From NCBI GenBank assembly GCA_902515985.1, contig CABXWY010000008.1, positions 1 to 57,384 of the forward strand: a stretch of DNA of 57,384 nucleotides, in the 5' to 3' direction. Below are positions 9,479 through 17,017 of the stretch, piece by piece. The translations under genes were made by a program, and so were the position numbers. Position 1 is the first letter of the stretch. Each line of letters begins with the position of its first letter. The notes under the pieces were generated by a model. That model did not search any database. It had not been told where the DNA came from and saw only the letters and a program-made list of their open reading frames with translations. The stretch comes from an uncultured Pelagibacteraceae bacterium (GTDB lineage: Bacteria; Pseudomonadota; Alphaproteobacteria; Pelagibacterales; Pelagibacteraceae).

Positions 9479-9892
9479 TTAATTTATTTTTAGATAAATA
9501 TTAAAATTACCTTTACTTTTGGATTTAGTCTCATCTAAATTTATAGATTTAATCTTTTTCATTAATTCTGAATTATTTTTTATAAAATATGGTACTGAAT
9601 GTTTTAAAATTGCCAAATTAGATGACGAGTAAGGGTCATCAGTATTCTTAGATCTCAAACCTTTGCCTGTGATTACATTTATTGATTTTACTTTTTTGTC
9701 GTAACATTCATTAACAAATTCAAATATTCTTTTATTTGCATCATCTAATGAATATCCATGTAAATCTATTTCCATATGGATTTTATTATCAAAGTTTTTT
9801 TTTAGAAAACCATCTTTATCTTCAACTTTATCATTATTTTTAACAAAATCTTCCCAGTCCTTAATATCTTTATCAGAAATTTTTTTAATCAA
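9479..9892 (-). CDS. Smr-domain protein (putative endonuclease)
   Basis: A 137-residue stand-alone Smr protein. Motif 1 DLHG is at residues 43-46 (MEIDLHGYSLDDA) and motif 2 TGKG at 75-78, the two hallmarks of the small MutS-related nuclease domain. The first 40 residues are charged and low in complexity, as in other short alphaproteobacterial Smr proteins. It overlaps the upstream timA-like gene by 4 bp. Smr domains cut DNA or RNA (for example at collided ribosomes); which applies here is not visible. Confidence 0.88.
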   Translation of the reverse strand: MIKKISDKDIKDWEDFVKNNDKVEDKDGFLKKNFDNKIHMEIDLHGYSLDDANKRIFEFVNECYDKKVKSINVITGKGLRSKNTDDPYSSSNLAILKHSVPYFIKNNSELMKKIKSINLDETKSKSKGNFNIYLKIN

Positions 9893-10476
9893 TTTTCCGT
9901 ATTAATTAGCAACCAATTAGGATTAGTGGAATTTATATTTTTTGAGAACGTCCAAGTATCAAACACTTTTTTTATTTTTTTTGGATCACCTGATAAAATT
10001 TTATTATCTTTATCTTTAACACATGAGATAATTTCACTAACAAAACTAACTGTTACTTCTAAGAAACCTTTTTTATTTTCGTGATTTTTAATCTCGGCAT
10101 TATTTATTCCTATAAATGTTGTTTCTGATACTTGCCCATTGGCGTCTCTGCTTTTAATCGCTTCATCAAATTGATCATAAACTTTTTTATCCAAAAGCTG
10201 TCTTACGCTTTTTAAATTTCCTGAAGAAAAACTAGTTATAATCGTTTCATACGCAATCTTAGCTCCTAAAAGAAAATCTTTTTTTTCTTTATCGTCAAAT
10301 GTTTTTTCTTTTAGTGGTTTCTTCAGATTATCCGATGGAAAGTCATGAGCAAAACTTGCAGGCATTTTGTCCTCAAAACCAGATTTTTTTCCCAAAATTC
10401 CTCTTAATCGCAAGAAAATAAATCCTGCAATCATTGCCAAAAGTATTATATCTATATACTCGAAACTATAATTCAT
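9889..10476 (-). CDS. Tim44-like membrane-anchored protein (TimA family)
   Basis: A 195-residue protein with one N-terminal transmembrane helix (about residues 8-24), a short linker with a Lys-rich segment, and a Tim44-like (NTF2-fold) domain over residues 65-195, ending in a WTFSKNINSTNPNWLLI stretch typical of the family. Alphaproteobacterial homologues sit close to fxsA, secB and dnaQ, exactly as here. Bacterial members are thought to assist membrane protein assembly; the mechanism is unsettled. The 58-bp gap to fxsA must hold both divergent promoters. Confidence 0.82.
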   Translation of the reverse strand: MNYSFEYIDIILLAMIAGFIFLRLRGILGKKSGFEDKMPASFAHDFPSDNLKKPLKEKTFDDKEKKDFLLGAKIAYETIITSFSSGNLKSVRQLLDKKVYDQFDEAIKSRDANGQVSETTFIGINNAEIKNHENKKGFLEVTVSFVSEIISCVKDKDNKILSGDPKKIKKVFDTWTFSKNINSTNPNWLLINTEN

Positions 10477-10534
10477 AGTACAATAATATTTACTATGTTA
10501 TTTAATTTCAACCAACAAATTATTTAAAAGACAA

Positions 10535-10957
10535 ATGAACGCGTTTTTATTATCAATAATTTTAATTCCTGCGATCGAAATTTATCTTTTCATTGAGATT
10601 GGAGGTAAAATTGGAGCTTTATATACAATTTCTTTAATTTTCCTTACAGCGTTTATTGGTATCTACTATGCCAAATATGAAGGCTTTAATACTCTTCGGT
10701 CTGGTATGAGCCAAATGATGAAAAATGAGCTGCCTGTATATGAAATAATTTCTGGTGCTGCTCTAGCATTTGCAGCTTTATTGTTAATTATTCCAGGCTT
10801 TGCCACAGATTTAATTGGTTTTTTAATGATATTCCCTCCAACAAGAAAAATTATGTTTTATAAATTTTCCAAACAATATTCTAGAAAAAAAGATATTAAA
10901 GAAAACTTTATAGATGGAGAATCTGAAGATATAAATAATGAAAAAAATGAGCGATAA
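10535..10957 (+). CDS. fxsA: FxsA family membrane protein
   Basis: A 140-residue protein with three to four hydrophobic helices (about 3-22, 27-45, 70-95), including the family patterns PAIEIYLFIEIG near the N-terminus and IPGFATDLIGFLMIFPPTR at about 86-104. The tail after residue 110 is charged and cytoplasmic. FxsA relieves phage exclusion when overexpressed in E. coli; its normal role is unknown. It is translationally coupled to secB, whose start lies inside its last codons. Confidence 0.93.
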   Translation: MNAFLLSIILIPAIEIYLFIEIGGKIGALYTISLIFLTAFIGIYYAKYEGFNTLRSGMSQMMKNELPVYEIISGAALAFAALLLIIPGFATDLIGFLMIFPPTRKIMFYKFSKQYSRKKDIKENFIDGESEDINNEKNER

Positions 10958-11369
10958 ATATAAAATACTTTCCGTGTATATAAAAGATTTATCAAGTGAA
11001 ACCCCAAATGTTGAGAGTTACCTGTACACAAAAGATAATATTTCTAAATATGAACTCGATATAGATATTAATTCCAAGCCTCTAAAAAATAAATTAATTG
11101 AAGTAAATACGACTTTAAAATTTCAAGATAAAACTCGTACTGAAAAAAAATCTTATTTTGAAATAATCTATAGCTCTATAGTAAAAGTCGGGGAAAATAT
11201 TGCGGAGAAAAAAGAGCTACAAAAAATAATTCTTTGCGATGTTCAAAATGAAATTTTTCCAAAACTTGAAAAAATTTTAGTAAATATGATAACTGACTCT
11301 GGATATCCAGGTATTAAATTTGATAAGAAAGTTGATTTTACAAAGTTATTTAACGAAAAATTTAATTGA
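10938..11369 (+). CDS. secB: Protein-export chaperone SecB
   Basis: A 143-residue homotetrameric chaperone that keeps preproteins unfolded for SecA. SecB features are the beta-rich N-terminal half (YKILSVYIKDLSSETPN near residues 8-24), the YSSIVKVGE region and a C-terminal ITDSGYPGIKF (about 120-130). Two starts are possible: the ATG at 10938 or the one at 10947 (MSDKYK); both overlap fxsA. Its last 17 bases fall in a 50-bp direct repeat that recurs at 12271-12320 beside a diverged copy of this gene's 3' end. The porin and several lipoproteins in the window are plausible clients. Confidence 0.93.
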   Translation: MKKMSDKYKILSVYIKDLSSETPNVESYLYTKDNISKYELDIDINSKPLKNKLIEVNTTLKFQDKTRTEKKSYFEIIYSSIVKVGENIAEKKELQKIILCDVQNEIFPKLEKILVNMITDSGYPGIKFDKKVDFTKLFNEKFN

Positions 11370-11402
11370 AGAAATTTTTTTTAAGACTATTTTTTAAATA
11401 TT
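11353..11402. repeat. Direct repeat, copy 1 (secB 3' end / former dnaQ 3' end)
   Basis: Fifty bases that match 12271-12320 in the same orientation at 49 of 50 positions (44 identical, one A/G difference at 11397 versus 12315, then 5 identical). Copy 1 carries the end of secB on the plus strand. Read on the minus strand it also spells a dnaQ-like tail ending with a stop at 11362, which implies that secB and dnaQ once overlapped tail to tail here. Confidence 0.9.
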
Positions 11403-11406
11403 AAAT

Positions 11407-12099
11407 ATGAAAAAGTTGTTAATAATTATAGTATTAATTTTTTCAACACAGTTAGTACAAAGTCAAGAATGTAATTTAAATCCAGAGCGAGGAAGTAAAA
11501 ATTATATTATTGGCTATGGATCCTTAATGGATAAAGAGTCGAGAATTAGAACAAATAAATCGGCTTTCGTAGTGAAACCTATTTTAATTAAAGGCTTTGA
11601 AAGAACTTGGGGCCTTCACGGAGGAATGTACAAAATTACTTTTTTAACAATCATTAAAAAAAAAAAATCAGCTGTTAATGCAGTTTATTACCCAGTTTCG
11701 ATAAAGGACTTGAATAAGACCGATAGAAGAGAGAGTGGCTATTGTAGAGTAAAAGTCGAAGGTAAAGACTTAAGCTTCTATGGAAAAAAAATTAAAACTA
11801 AAAATAAAAACTTTTGGGTTTATACAGCTAGTCCTGAAAAAATAAAAAAACCAAGTAATAGTCATCCAATTGTTCAATCATATGTAGATTTATTTATAGG
11901 TGGTTGTTTTCAAATTAAGGAGAAATATAAAATTAATGAATTTCCAAAACAATGCGTAGAAACAACTACTGAATGGTCAAAGTACTGGGTAAATGATAGA
12001 ATACATGCTAGAAGACCATTTCTAGTGCCAAATTTTTATAAAATAGATAATCTTTTATCAAATTTCTTTAATTACTATTTAGATAATAAATACCAATAA
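11407..12099 (+). CDS. Secreted gamma-glutamylcyclotransferase-like protein
   Basis: A 230-residue protein with a Sec signal peptide (MKKLLIIIVLIFSTQLVQSQ, cleavage near residue 20) and a gamma-glutamylcyclotransferase fold: the substrate-loop motif GYGSLMD at 36-42 and a DRRESGYCRV segment whose Glu108 aligns with the usual catalytic acid. Members of this fold release 5-oxoproline from gamma-glutamyl compounds, but the family is diverse and the substrate is unknown. A periplasmic location is unusual because most characterised members are cytoplasmic. It is the only intact gene in an islet bounded by a 50-bp direct repeat between secB and dnaQ, so it is probably acquired. Confidence 0.72.
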   Translation: MKKLLIIIVLIFSTQLVQSQECNLNPERGSKNYIIGYGSLMDKESRIRTNKSAFVVKPILIKGFERTWGLHGGMYKITFLTIIKKKKSAVNAVYYPVSIKDLNKTDRRESGYCRVKVEGKDLSFYGKKIKTKNKNFWVYTASPEKIKKPSNSHPIVQSYVDLFIGGCFQIKEKYKINEFPKQCVETTTEWSKYWVNDRIHARRPFLVPNFYKIDNLLSNFFNYYLDNKYQ

Positions 12100-12177
12100 T
12101 CACATTTTATACTCAAAGTTTTCCGAAGTTTCATTTACTCCAATCTCCATAGCTCCGTTACTTAAATGAAATTTTTT
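12100..12177 (-). pseudogene. C-terminal remnant of a second GNAT-like gene
   Basis: Read on the minus strand this stretch gives KKFHLSNGAMEIGVNETSEN... and a TGA stop at 12100-12102, matching the end of the intact GNAT-like protein at 8856-9473 ([19 protein letters not shown]...). About 26 codons are preserved with synonymous and conservative changes, so it derives from a diverged homologue rather than from a recent local copy. There is no start; the rest of the gene is missing, and it fuses directly into the secB fragment. Confidence 0.85.
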
Positions 12178-12287
12178 CAAAATTTGAAAAAACACATATA
12201 AATACGATCACTGACTCCATATATCCTGGTGTGAAATTTTATAAAAAAGATAATTTTACAAGACTTTTAGACGAAAAATTTAATTGA
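12174..12287 (+). pseudogene. C-terminal remnant of a second secB
   Basis: Plus-strand translation gives FSKFEKTHINTITDSIYPGVKF and ends LLDEKFN-stop (TGA at 12285-12287), aligning without gaps to the last 37 codons of the intact secB (FPKLEKILVNMITDSGYPGIKF ... LFNEKFN). Roughly 60% of residues agree, while the last 17 bases are identical. No upstream part is present. The sequence looks like a donor strain's secB 3' end brought in with the islet. Confidence 0.88.
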
Positions 12288-12320
12288 AGAAATTTTTTTT
12301 AAGACTATTTTTTAGATATT
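12271..12320. repeat. Direct repeat, copy 2 (dnaQ 3' end)
   Basis: Second copy of the 50-bp repeat seen at 11353-11402. It supplies the stop codon and last residues of the present dnaQ on the minus strand and the end of the broken secB copy on the plus strand. The distance between the two copies is 918 bp. Confidence 0.9.
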
Positions 12321-12951
12321 TTTTATGTAATATTAGTTCATCTTCCGTCGGTTTGACAACTTTATCATAATATTTAATTTTTTTATTTGACTGCTCCGTT
12401 TCGTTAATAAGATTTCCAATTTTAAGATCTAAAGCAGGCTCTTTTTGATCAGTTAAATTAATATAGACTTTTGATAACAGCTCACAATCTATAAGCGCAG
12501 TATGCTTTACTCTTTTTGAATTATCTATTTTGTATCTTTTGCACAAAGCATCTAGGCTGTTTTGGGAACCTGGAAACTTTTTTCTAGCTAATTCAAGTGT
12601 ATCAATGACATTATTTGTACTTATTTTATTTTTGCCTAAAATAAGCAATTCATTATTTAAATGTGATAAATCAAAACTTGCATTGTGAATTATAAGTTTT
12701 TTATTATTAATAAATTCCAAAAATTCATCTACTATTTCTGAAAATTTTTTTTGTGATGATAAAAAAGTATCTGTATAACCGTGTACTTTTAAAGCTTGTT
12801 CAGATACTTTTCTTTGTGGATTTAAATAACAATGAAATTTTTTTGATGTCAAAACAAAATTATCTAGTTCTAGACATCCTATCTCAACTATTCTATGGCC
12901 ATCTTTTACGTCTAACCCAGTAGTTTCAGTATCAAGTATGACTTCTATCAT
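12280..12951 (-). CDS. dnaQ: DNA polymerase III epsilon subunit (proofreading exonuclease)
   Basis: A 223-residue DEDDh 3'-5' exonuclease. ExoI ILDTETTGLD has D7 and E9, ExoII HNASFDLSHL has D94, and ExoIII HTALIDCELL has H150 and D155. The C-terminal 50 residues carry the expected basic, polymerase-binding segment. It proofreads for the alpha subunit during replication. Its 3' end lies in the islet repeat, so its final residues are shared with the sequence behind secB. It overlaps coaE by 4 bp at its start. Confidence 0.95.
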   Translation of the reverse strand: MIEVILDTETTGLDVKDGHRIVEIGCLELDNFVLTSKKFHCYLNPQRKVSEQALKVHGYTDTFLSSQKKFSEIVDEFLEFINNKKLIIHNASFDLSHLNNELLILGKNKISTNNVIDTLELARKKFPGSQNSLDALCKRYKIDNSKRVKHTALIDCELLSKVYINLTDQKEPALDLKIGNLINETEQSNKKIKYYDKVVKPTEDELILHKKYLKNSLKKNFFN

Positions 12952-13523
12952 AAATCAAAGATTTTATATTTAAGTTTTTTAACTCTTTTCTTTAAGTTTC
13001 TACTTTTAAAATCATTTACAATAACATAATTAGAATTTTTTTTCTTCATCAATAAAGGTTTTTGTAATTTTCCTAATTTTTTAATAAGCTTAAAGTTTAA
13101 TTTGTTTCTTTTCTTTAATGCAAAATTAATTAGTTTTTTTTTAGCACTTACATAAATTACAATATCCTTTTTTTTGTTCAGTTTATTTTCAAAATATAAA
13201 GGAATATCCAGCACAACAGCTTTTTTAAAACTATGCTTTTTTAAAAATTTAAACATTCTTTTTCTTACTATTGGATGAATTATTTTTGATATGATTTTAA
13301 GATTCTTTGAATTATCTTTCACCGCACTGCCTATTTGTTCCTTTTTTATTGGGAAAGAAAAAATAAACTTGGGTAACTTATGTCTAAGCTTTTTATAAGC
13401 AATTCTACTATTTCTATAAATTTTTACTACCTCTTTATCTGCATTAAAAACTGGGAGTCCAAATAATCTTGCAACATAAGTTTTTCCAGAACCAATATCA
13501 CCTACTACTGCAATTCTAATCAT
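12948..13523 (-). CDS. coaE: Dephospho-CoA kinase
   Basis: A 191-residue P-loop kinase performing the last step of coenzyme A synthesis. The P-loop is GDIGSGKT at 8-15 (usually GGIGSGK), followed by VARLFGLPVFNADKEV with the substrate-binding Asp. VVLDIPLYFEN matches the family's DxPLLFE motif. The protein is extremely Lys-rich and slightly shorter than usual. It is coupled to dnaQ downstream (4-bp overlap) and to aroE upstream (1-bp overlap). Confidence 0.92.
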   Translation of the reverse strand: MIRIAVVGDIGSGKTYVARLFGLPVFNADKEVVKIYRNSRIAYKKLRHKLPKFIFSFPIKKEQIGSAVKDNSKNLKIISKIIHPIVRKRMFKFLKKHSFKKAVVLDIPLYFENKLNKKKDIVIYVSAKKKLINFALKKRNKLNFKLIKKLGKLQKPLLMKKKNSNYVIVNDFKSRNLKKRVKKLKYKIFDL

Positions 13524-14320
13524 TATTTATTTAATAAATTTTCAACTTTCTCATCTATTTTTGGTAAAATATTATGCCATATAGCAAAAGCTTGATGTGC
13601 TTGATAAATAAACATTTTTTTCCCATTCTCTACTTTATTGCCTAGCTTTTTTGCTTCTTTTAAAAAATTTGTTTCACTAGGATTATATATAACGTCGTAA
13701 TAAAATTTATTTTTTCCAATTTTATCGTAATCAAGTTCAATTTTATCACTTTTTTTTATACCCAGGCTTGTTGCATTAATTAAGACATCTATATCTGTAG
13801 GAATATTGTCTTTATCTATAATTTCAATGTCATTAAAGATTTTTTTGATATTTTCTGATTTAGCGATTGTTCTATTGTTCAAAAATATTTTTAAAGCTCC
13901 CATTCTTTTCAATCCAACAATTATTGAGGGAACAACGCCGCCCGCCCCTAATATAAAAATATTTTTTTTTTTTAAATCGTAACCATAAGATCTAATGGCG
14001 AGCTCGAAACCAGCAATATCCGTATTATGACCTACTATTTTATTATTCTCTAAATAAATAGTATTTACGGATTTAGTTTCATTTGCTTCTTTTGTTAAGT
14101 TATCCATAAATGAAATAATTTTATTTTTGTATGGAACTGTAACATTAACGCCACTTAACTCTTTGGATCTTAGTTTCGATACAATCCTTTCCATTTCACT
14201 CTCAATTATTAATTTTTTTTCATAAATTGCACTTATTTTATTTTTCTTAAACCAGTAGTTGTGAAGAATTGGAGATAAAGAGTGATCTATAGGATTCCCT
14301 ATAACTAAATATTTCTTCAT
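13523..14320 (-). CDS. aroE: Shikimate dehydrogenase
   Basis: A 265-residue NADP-dependent enzyme that reduces 3-dehydroshikimate in aromatic amino acid synthesis. N-terminal substrate domain: GNPIDHSLSPILHN at 8-21 and NVTVPYK with catalytic Lys65. Rossmann fold: LGAGGVV at 124-130. NATSLGI and the C-terminal YQAHQAFAIWH are also typical. It overlaps maf by 4 bp and coaE by 1 bp in a tight minus-strand operon. Confidence 0.96.
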   Translation of the reverse strand: MKKYLVIGNPIDHSLSPILHNYWFKKNKISAIYEKKLIIESEMERIVSKLRSKELSGVNVTVPYKNKIISFMDNLTKEANETKSVNTIYLENNKIVGHNTDIAGFELAIRSYGYDLKKKNIFILGAGGVVPSIIVGLKRMGALKIFLNNRTIAKSENIKKIFNDIEIIDKDNIPTDIDVLINATSLGIKKSDKIELDYDKIGKNKFYYDVIYNPSETNFLKEAKKLGNKVENGKKMFIYQAHQAFAIWHNILPKIDEKVENLLNK

Positions 14321-14895
14321 ATTTTTAAATAATCTTTTATTTTTTTAATTGGTAAACCCATTATAGTGTCCACATCACCTTCTATTTCAGTAAATAATCT
14401 TCTTCCCTCGCCTTCGATTTGATAGACATTGTAAGAGTATAGTGCTTCATCAGTTATTTTAGATAAATATTCTTTTATGTCACTTTCAGACATTTTTTTC
14501 ATTGTTAGCTGTGCTTTGTCTGTATAATTCCATATCATAGAGCCGTTTTTAGAAATGCAAACCGAACTGATTAAATAATGTTTTTTTCCATTCAATTTTT
14601 TTAATATTTCTAATGCATCATTTCTGTTCTCGGGTTTAGATATTAACTCACCATTAAGGTCAATAACACTATCAGCCCCTAATACCAAATTTTGATCCAT
14701 TTTTTGACTGACCTTGTTTGCTTTTAGTTCTGCTAAATTCTTTGAAATTATTTCTGGTGATGCACCTTCTTTTATAAGACTTTCTTTTACTGGTTCTTCA
14801 TCAACATTTGATGGTTTCACGCAACATCTTATCTTATTTTTTTCTAAAATTTCTTTTCTTACTTTGCTTTTTGAGGCTAGAATTAAATCAGTCAT
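14317..14895 (-). CDS. maf: Maf-like nucleoside triphosphate pyrophosphatase
   Basis: A 192-residue Maf/HAM1-fold protein. The start ILASKSKVRKEIL (5-17), the catalytic LGADSVI with Asp75, SKPENRNDALEIL and the C-terminal EIEGDVDTIMGLPI all fit Maf, which removes non-canonical nucleotides. It lies between aroE and ppsR with 4-bp and 8-bp overlaps, the standard alphaproteobacterial origin-side order. Which Maf subfamily (m7GTP or dTTP/UTP preferring) is not clear. Confidence 0.93.
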   Translation of the reverse strand: MTDLILASKSKVRKEILEKNKIRCCVKPSNVDEEPVKESLIKEGASPEIISKNLAELKANKVSQKMDQNLVLGADSVIDLNGELISKPENRNDALEILKKLNGKKHYLISSVCISKNGSMIWNYTDKAQLTMKKMSESDIKEYLSKITDEALYSYNVYQIEGEGRRLFTEIEGDVDTIMGLPIKKIKDYLKI

Positions 14896-15712
14896 TCTTT
14901 CTACTTATTTCATAAATTTTTATAACTGATGCAGCTGTTTCTTCTACCGATTTTCTACTAACATCAATCGTTGGCCATCTAAATTTTAAAAATGTATTTT
15001 TTGAACTCTCTACTTCTTCCCGAATCTTTTGTAAGTTTGTGTATTTTTGTCGACCCGTCTCTTTTAAACTTGACATTCTGTTTTTTCTTATTTCTTCAAG
15101 TCTTTTTGGTTCTGCTATTAAACCAATTATACATTTATTTAGTTTATTCTTTTTAATATTTTCAGGAATTGAATATTTATTTACAATGGGAATGTTTGAA
15201 ACCTTATAACCTTTATTTGCCAGATAAATTGATGTTGGAGTTTTGCTTGTTCTGCTTACGCCAATTAAAATAATATCAGACTTTTCAACATCATTAATCG
15301 CATTTCCATCATCATGATTCATTGTAAACTGAATTGCATCAATTTTCTTATAATATTGATCATCTAATATGTGTTGCCGACTTGGTGAATTAAGTGAGCT
15401 TTTGTTTAATAGTTTAGAAAAATCGTTTATTAAGTCACCCAATACACTAAAACACGGTATATTGTTTTTTTTTGTTTCATTATTTAAAAATTTACTTAGT
15501 TTTTCATCAACAATTGTATAAAGAATTATGTTCTTTTTTTTATTTTTACAATTTTCTAATATTTTTAAAATTTGATTTTCAGTTCTAGTGAATGAAAAAT
15601 GGTTTATTTTATAATTAAAGTTATTAAATTGAGCTTTTAAAGCTAGAAATATTCTATCTAAAGTTTCCCCAGTGGAGTCTGAAATTAAATATATTTGATA
15701 TAAATTACTCAT
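14888..15712 (-). CDS. ppsR: Bifunctional kinase / pyrophosphorylase regulator of PEP synthase or PPDK
   Basis: A 274-residue DUF299 protein. It begins YLISDSTGETLDRI (8-21) and has the P-loop GVSRTSKTPTSIYLA at 151-165. Family members phosphorylate a Thr of pyruvate phosphate dikinase or PEP synthase with ADP and remove it with phosphate, switching gluconeogenesis off and on. It is the first gene of the minus-strand operon ppsR-maf-aroE-coaE-dnaQ, and its promoter must lie in the same 285-bp gap as the candidate replication origin. Confidence 0.92.
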   Translation of the reverse strand: MSNLYQIYLISDSTGETLDRIFLALKAQFNNFNYKINHFSFTRTENQILKILENCKNKKKNIILYTIVDEKLSKFLNNETKKNNIPCFSVLGDLINDFSKLLNKSSLNSPSRQHILDDQYYKKIDAIQFTMNHDDGNAINDVEKSDIILIGVSRTSKTPTSIYLANKGYKVSNIPIVNKYSIPENIKKNKLNKCIIGLIAEPKRLEEIRKNRMSSLKETGRQKYTNLQKIREEVESSKNTFLKFRWPTIDVSRKSVEETAASVIKIYEISRKND

Positions 15713-15997
15713 GTATAATTCGTTAATTAGACGTTGATAATAAACCTATTTTCTAAGAAATTGAATATTTATGTCTGTTGAATGAAAAAAACCTACTTAA
15801 TCAACATTTTTAGCCACATGTATAAAGTTTATTAACAATATATAGTTAAAAGAGTAAGAATTATTTTATTTTTTAAATTAATTGACTAAAACAGGTTATA
15901 TCTTGTGGAAAAGTAATTTAAAAGGTGTTGATAAAATTTTATCACCGTTATTAACAAACCATACTACTATTACTATAATTTTAAGTATATATTTTAT
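15713..15997. other. Candidate chromosomal replication origin (oriC) between ppsR and hemE
   Basis: This is the longest non-coding gap in the window (285 bp) and lies beside hemE, as the origin does in Caulobacter and other alphaproteobacteria. Three 9-mers match the DnaA box TTATCCACA at 8 of 9 positions: ttagccaca at 15810-15818 (plus), and on the minus strand at 15904-15912 (TGTGGAAAA as written) and 15926-15934 (TGTTGATAA); a 7-of-9 site is at 15732-15740. A 16-bp perfect palindrome, TGATAAAATTTTATCA, is at 15929-15944, and 15827-15890 is very AT-rich. Genes run away from it on both sides, and parS/parAB are about 10 kb to the right. Outward promoters for ppsR and hemE must also be here. 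Confidence 0.6.
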
Positions 15998-17017
15998 ATG
16001 AGTCCTTTGAAAAAAGTTATCAGAAAAAAAGATAAGTTGATAAAACCTATATGGTTAATGAGACAAGCTGGTAGATATCTTCCAGAGTTTAGAAATATCA
16101 GAGAAAAAAACCCAAACTTTATCGAATTATGTTTAGATGAAAAAAAAGTTAAAGAAATAACATTACAACCATTAAAAAGATATAACTTAGATGCAGCGAT
16201 AATATTTTCTGACATATTAATTGTGCCATATGGTCTAGGTCAATCAGTTAATTTTGTAAAAAACTTTGGTCCTAAGTTAGGTTTATTGGATTTAAAAGAA
16301 GTTAAAAATTATTCTTTTAGAAGTTTTAGAAAAAAATTAGAACCTGTTTATAAATCTATTAAATTTGTTAGAGAAGATAAAATCATTAAAGGAAAAGATT
16401 TAATAGGTTTTATTGGCGGTCCATGGACAACTTTAGTATATATGCTCAATCAATGTTCTCCAAAAAATAAATTAAAAAAAATTTTGTCAGACAAAAATTT
16501 AGTCATAGATATGATGAAATGTATAAATAATTTTTTAGAGATTCATATTAAAAATCAGATCAAAAGTGGAGCAAATGTTATTCAGATTTTTGATAGTTGG
16601 GCTGGTTTAGTAAAAGAAAAAAATTTAGAAAATTTTATTTATGGCCCAACGAAGAGATTAGTAAAATTTACGCAATCTCTGAATACACCATGTATCTGTT
16701 TTCCAAGAAACATTAGGAATTATGATGAATATGTAAAACTCGTTAAACCTGATGTTATAAGTATTGATTATAATATTGACCCAAAGAAAATAATAAAAAA
16801 TATAAAAATCCCTATACAAGGTGGAATGAATCCGTCAGTATTGTTAACAGATAAAAAAAATTTGGAAAAAGTTACAAATAACTATCTAAATATTTTTGAA
16901 AATTTCCCATATATATTTAATTTAGGACATGGAGTACTCCCCCAAACAGATCCAAACATGGTAGAACACTTAATAAAAATAGTGAAAAAATTTAATGAAA
17001 GATCACCCAAAAATTAA
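15998..17017 (+). CDS. hemE: Uroporphyrinogen decarboxylase
   Basis: A 339-residue TIM-barrel enzyme removing four carboxyls from uroporphyrinogen III in heme synthesis. The glycine-rich substrate loop MRQAGRYLPE is at 21-30 and the catalytic Asp72 is in IIFSDILIVPYGLG. FIGGPWTTL, IQIFDSWAGL and the C-terminal FNLGHGVLPQTD are all intact. It leads a plus-strand heme run hemE-hemH-hemJ and overlaps hemH by 23 bp. Confidence 0.97.
   Translation: MSPLKKVIRKKDKLIKPIWLMRQAGRYLPEFRNIREKNPNFIELCLDEKKVKEITLQPLKRYNLDAAIIFSDILIVPYGLGQSVNFVKNFGPKLGLLDLKEVKNYSFRSFRKKLEPVYKSIKFVREDKIIKGKDLIGFIGGPWTTLVYMLNQCSPKNKLKKILSDKNLVIDMMKCINNFLEIHIKNQIKSGANVIQIFDSWAGLVKEKNLENFIYGPTKRLVKFTQSLNTPCICFPRNIRNYDEYVKLVKPDVISIDYNIDPKKIIKNIKIPIQGGMNPSVLLTDKKNLEKVTNNYLNIFENFPYIFNLGHGVLPQTDPNMVEHLIKIVKKFNERSPKN

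Noticed and set aside
15713..15997. Short hypothetical gene in the ppsR-hemE gap
   Set aside because: I found no frame with a plausible start and length; the origin reading explains the gap better.
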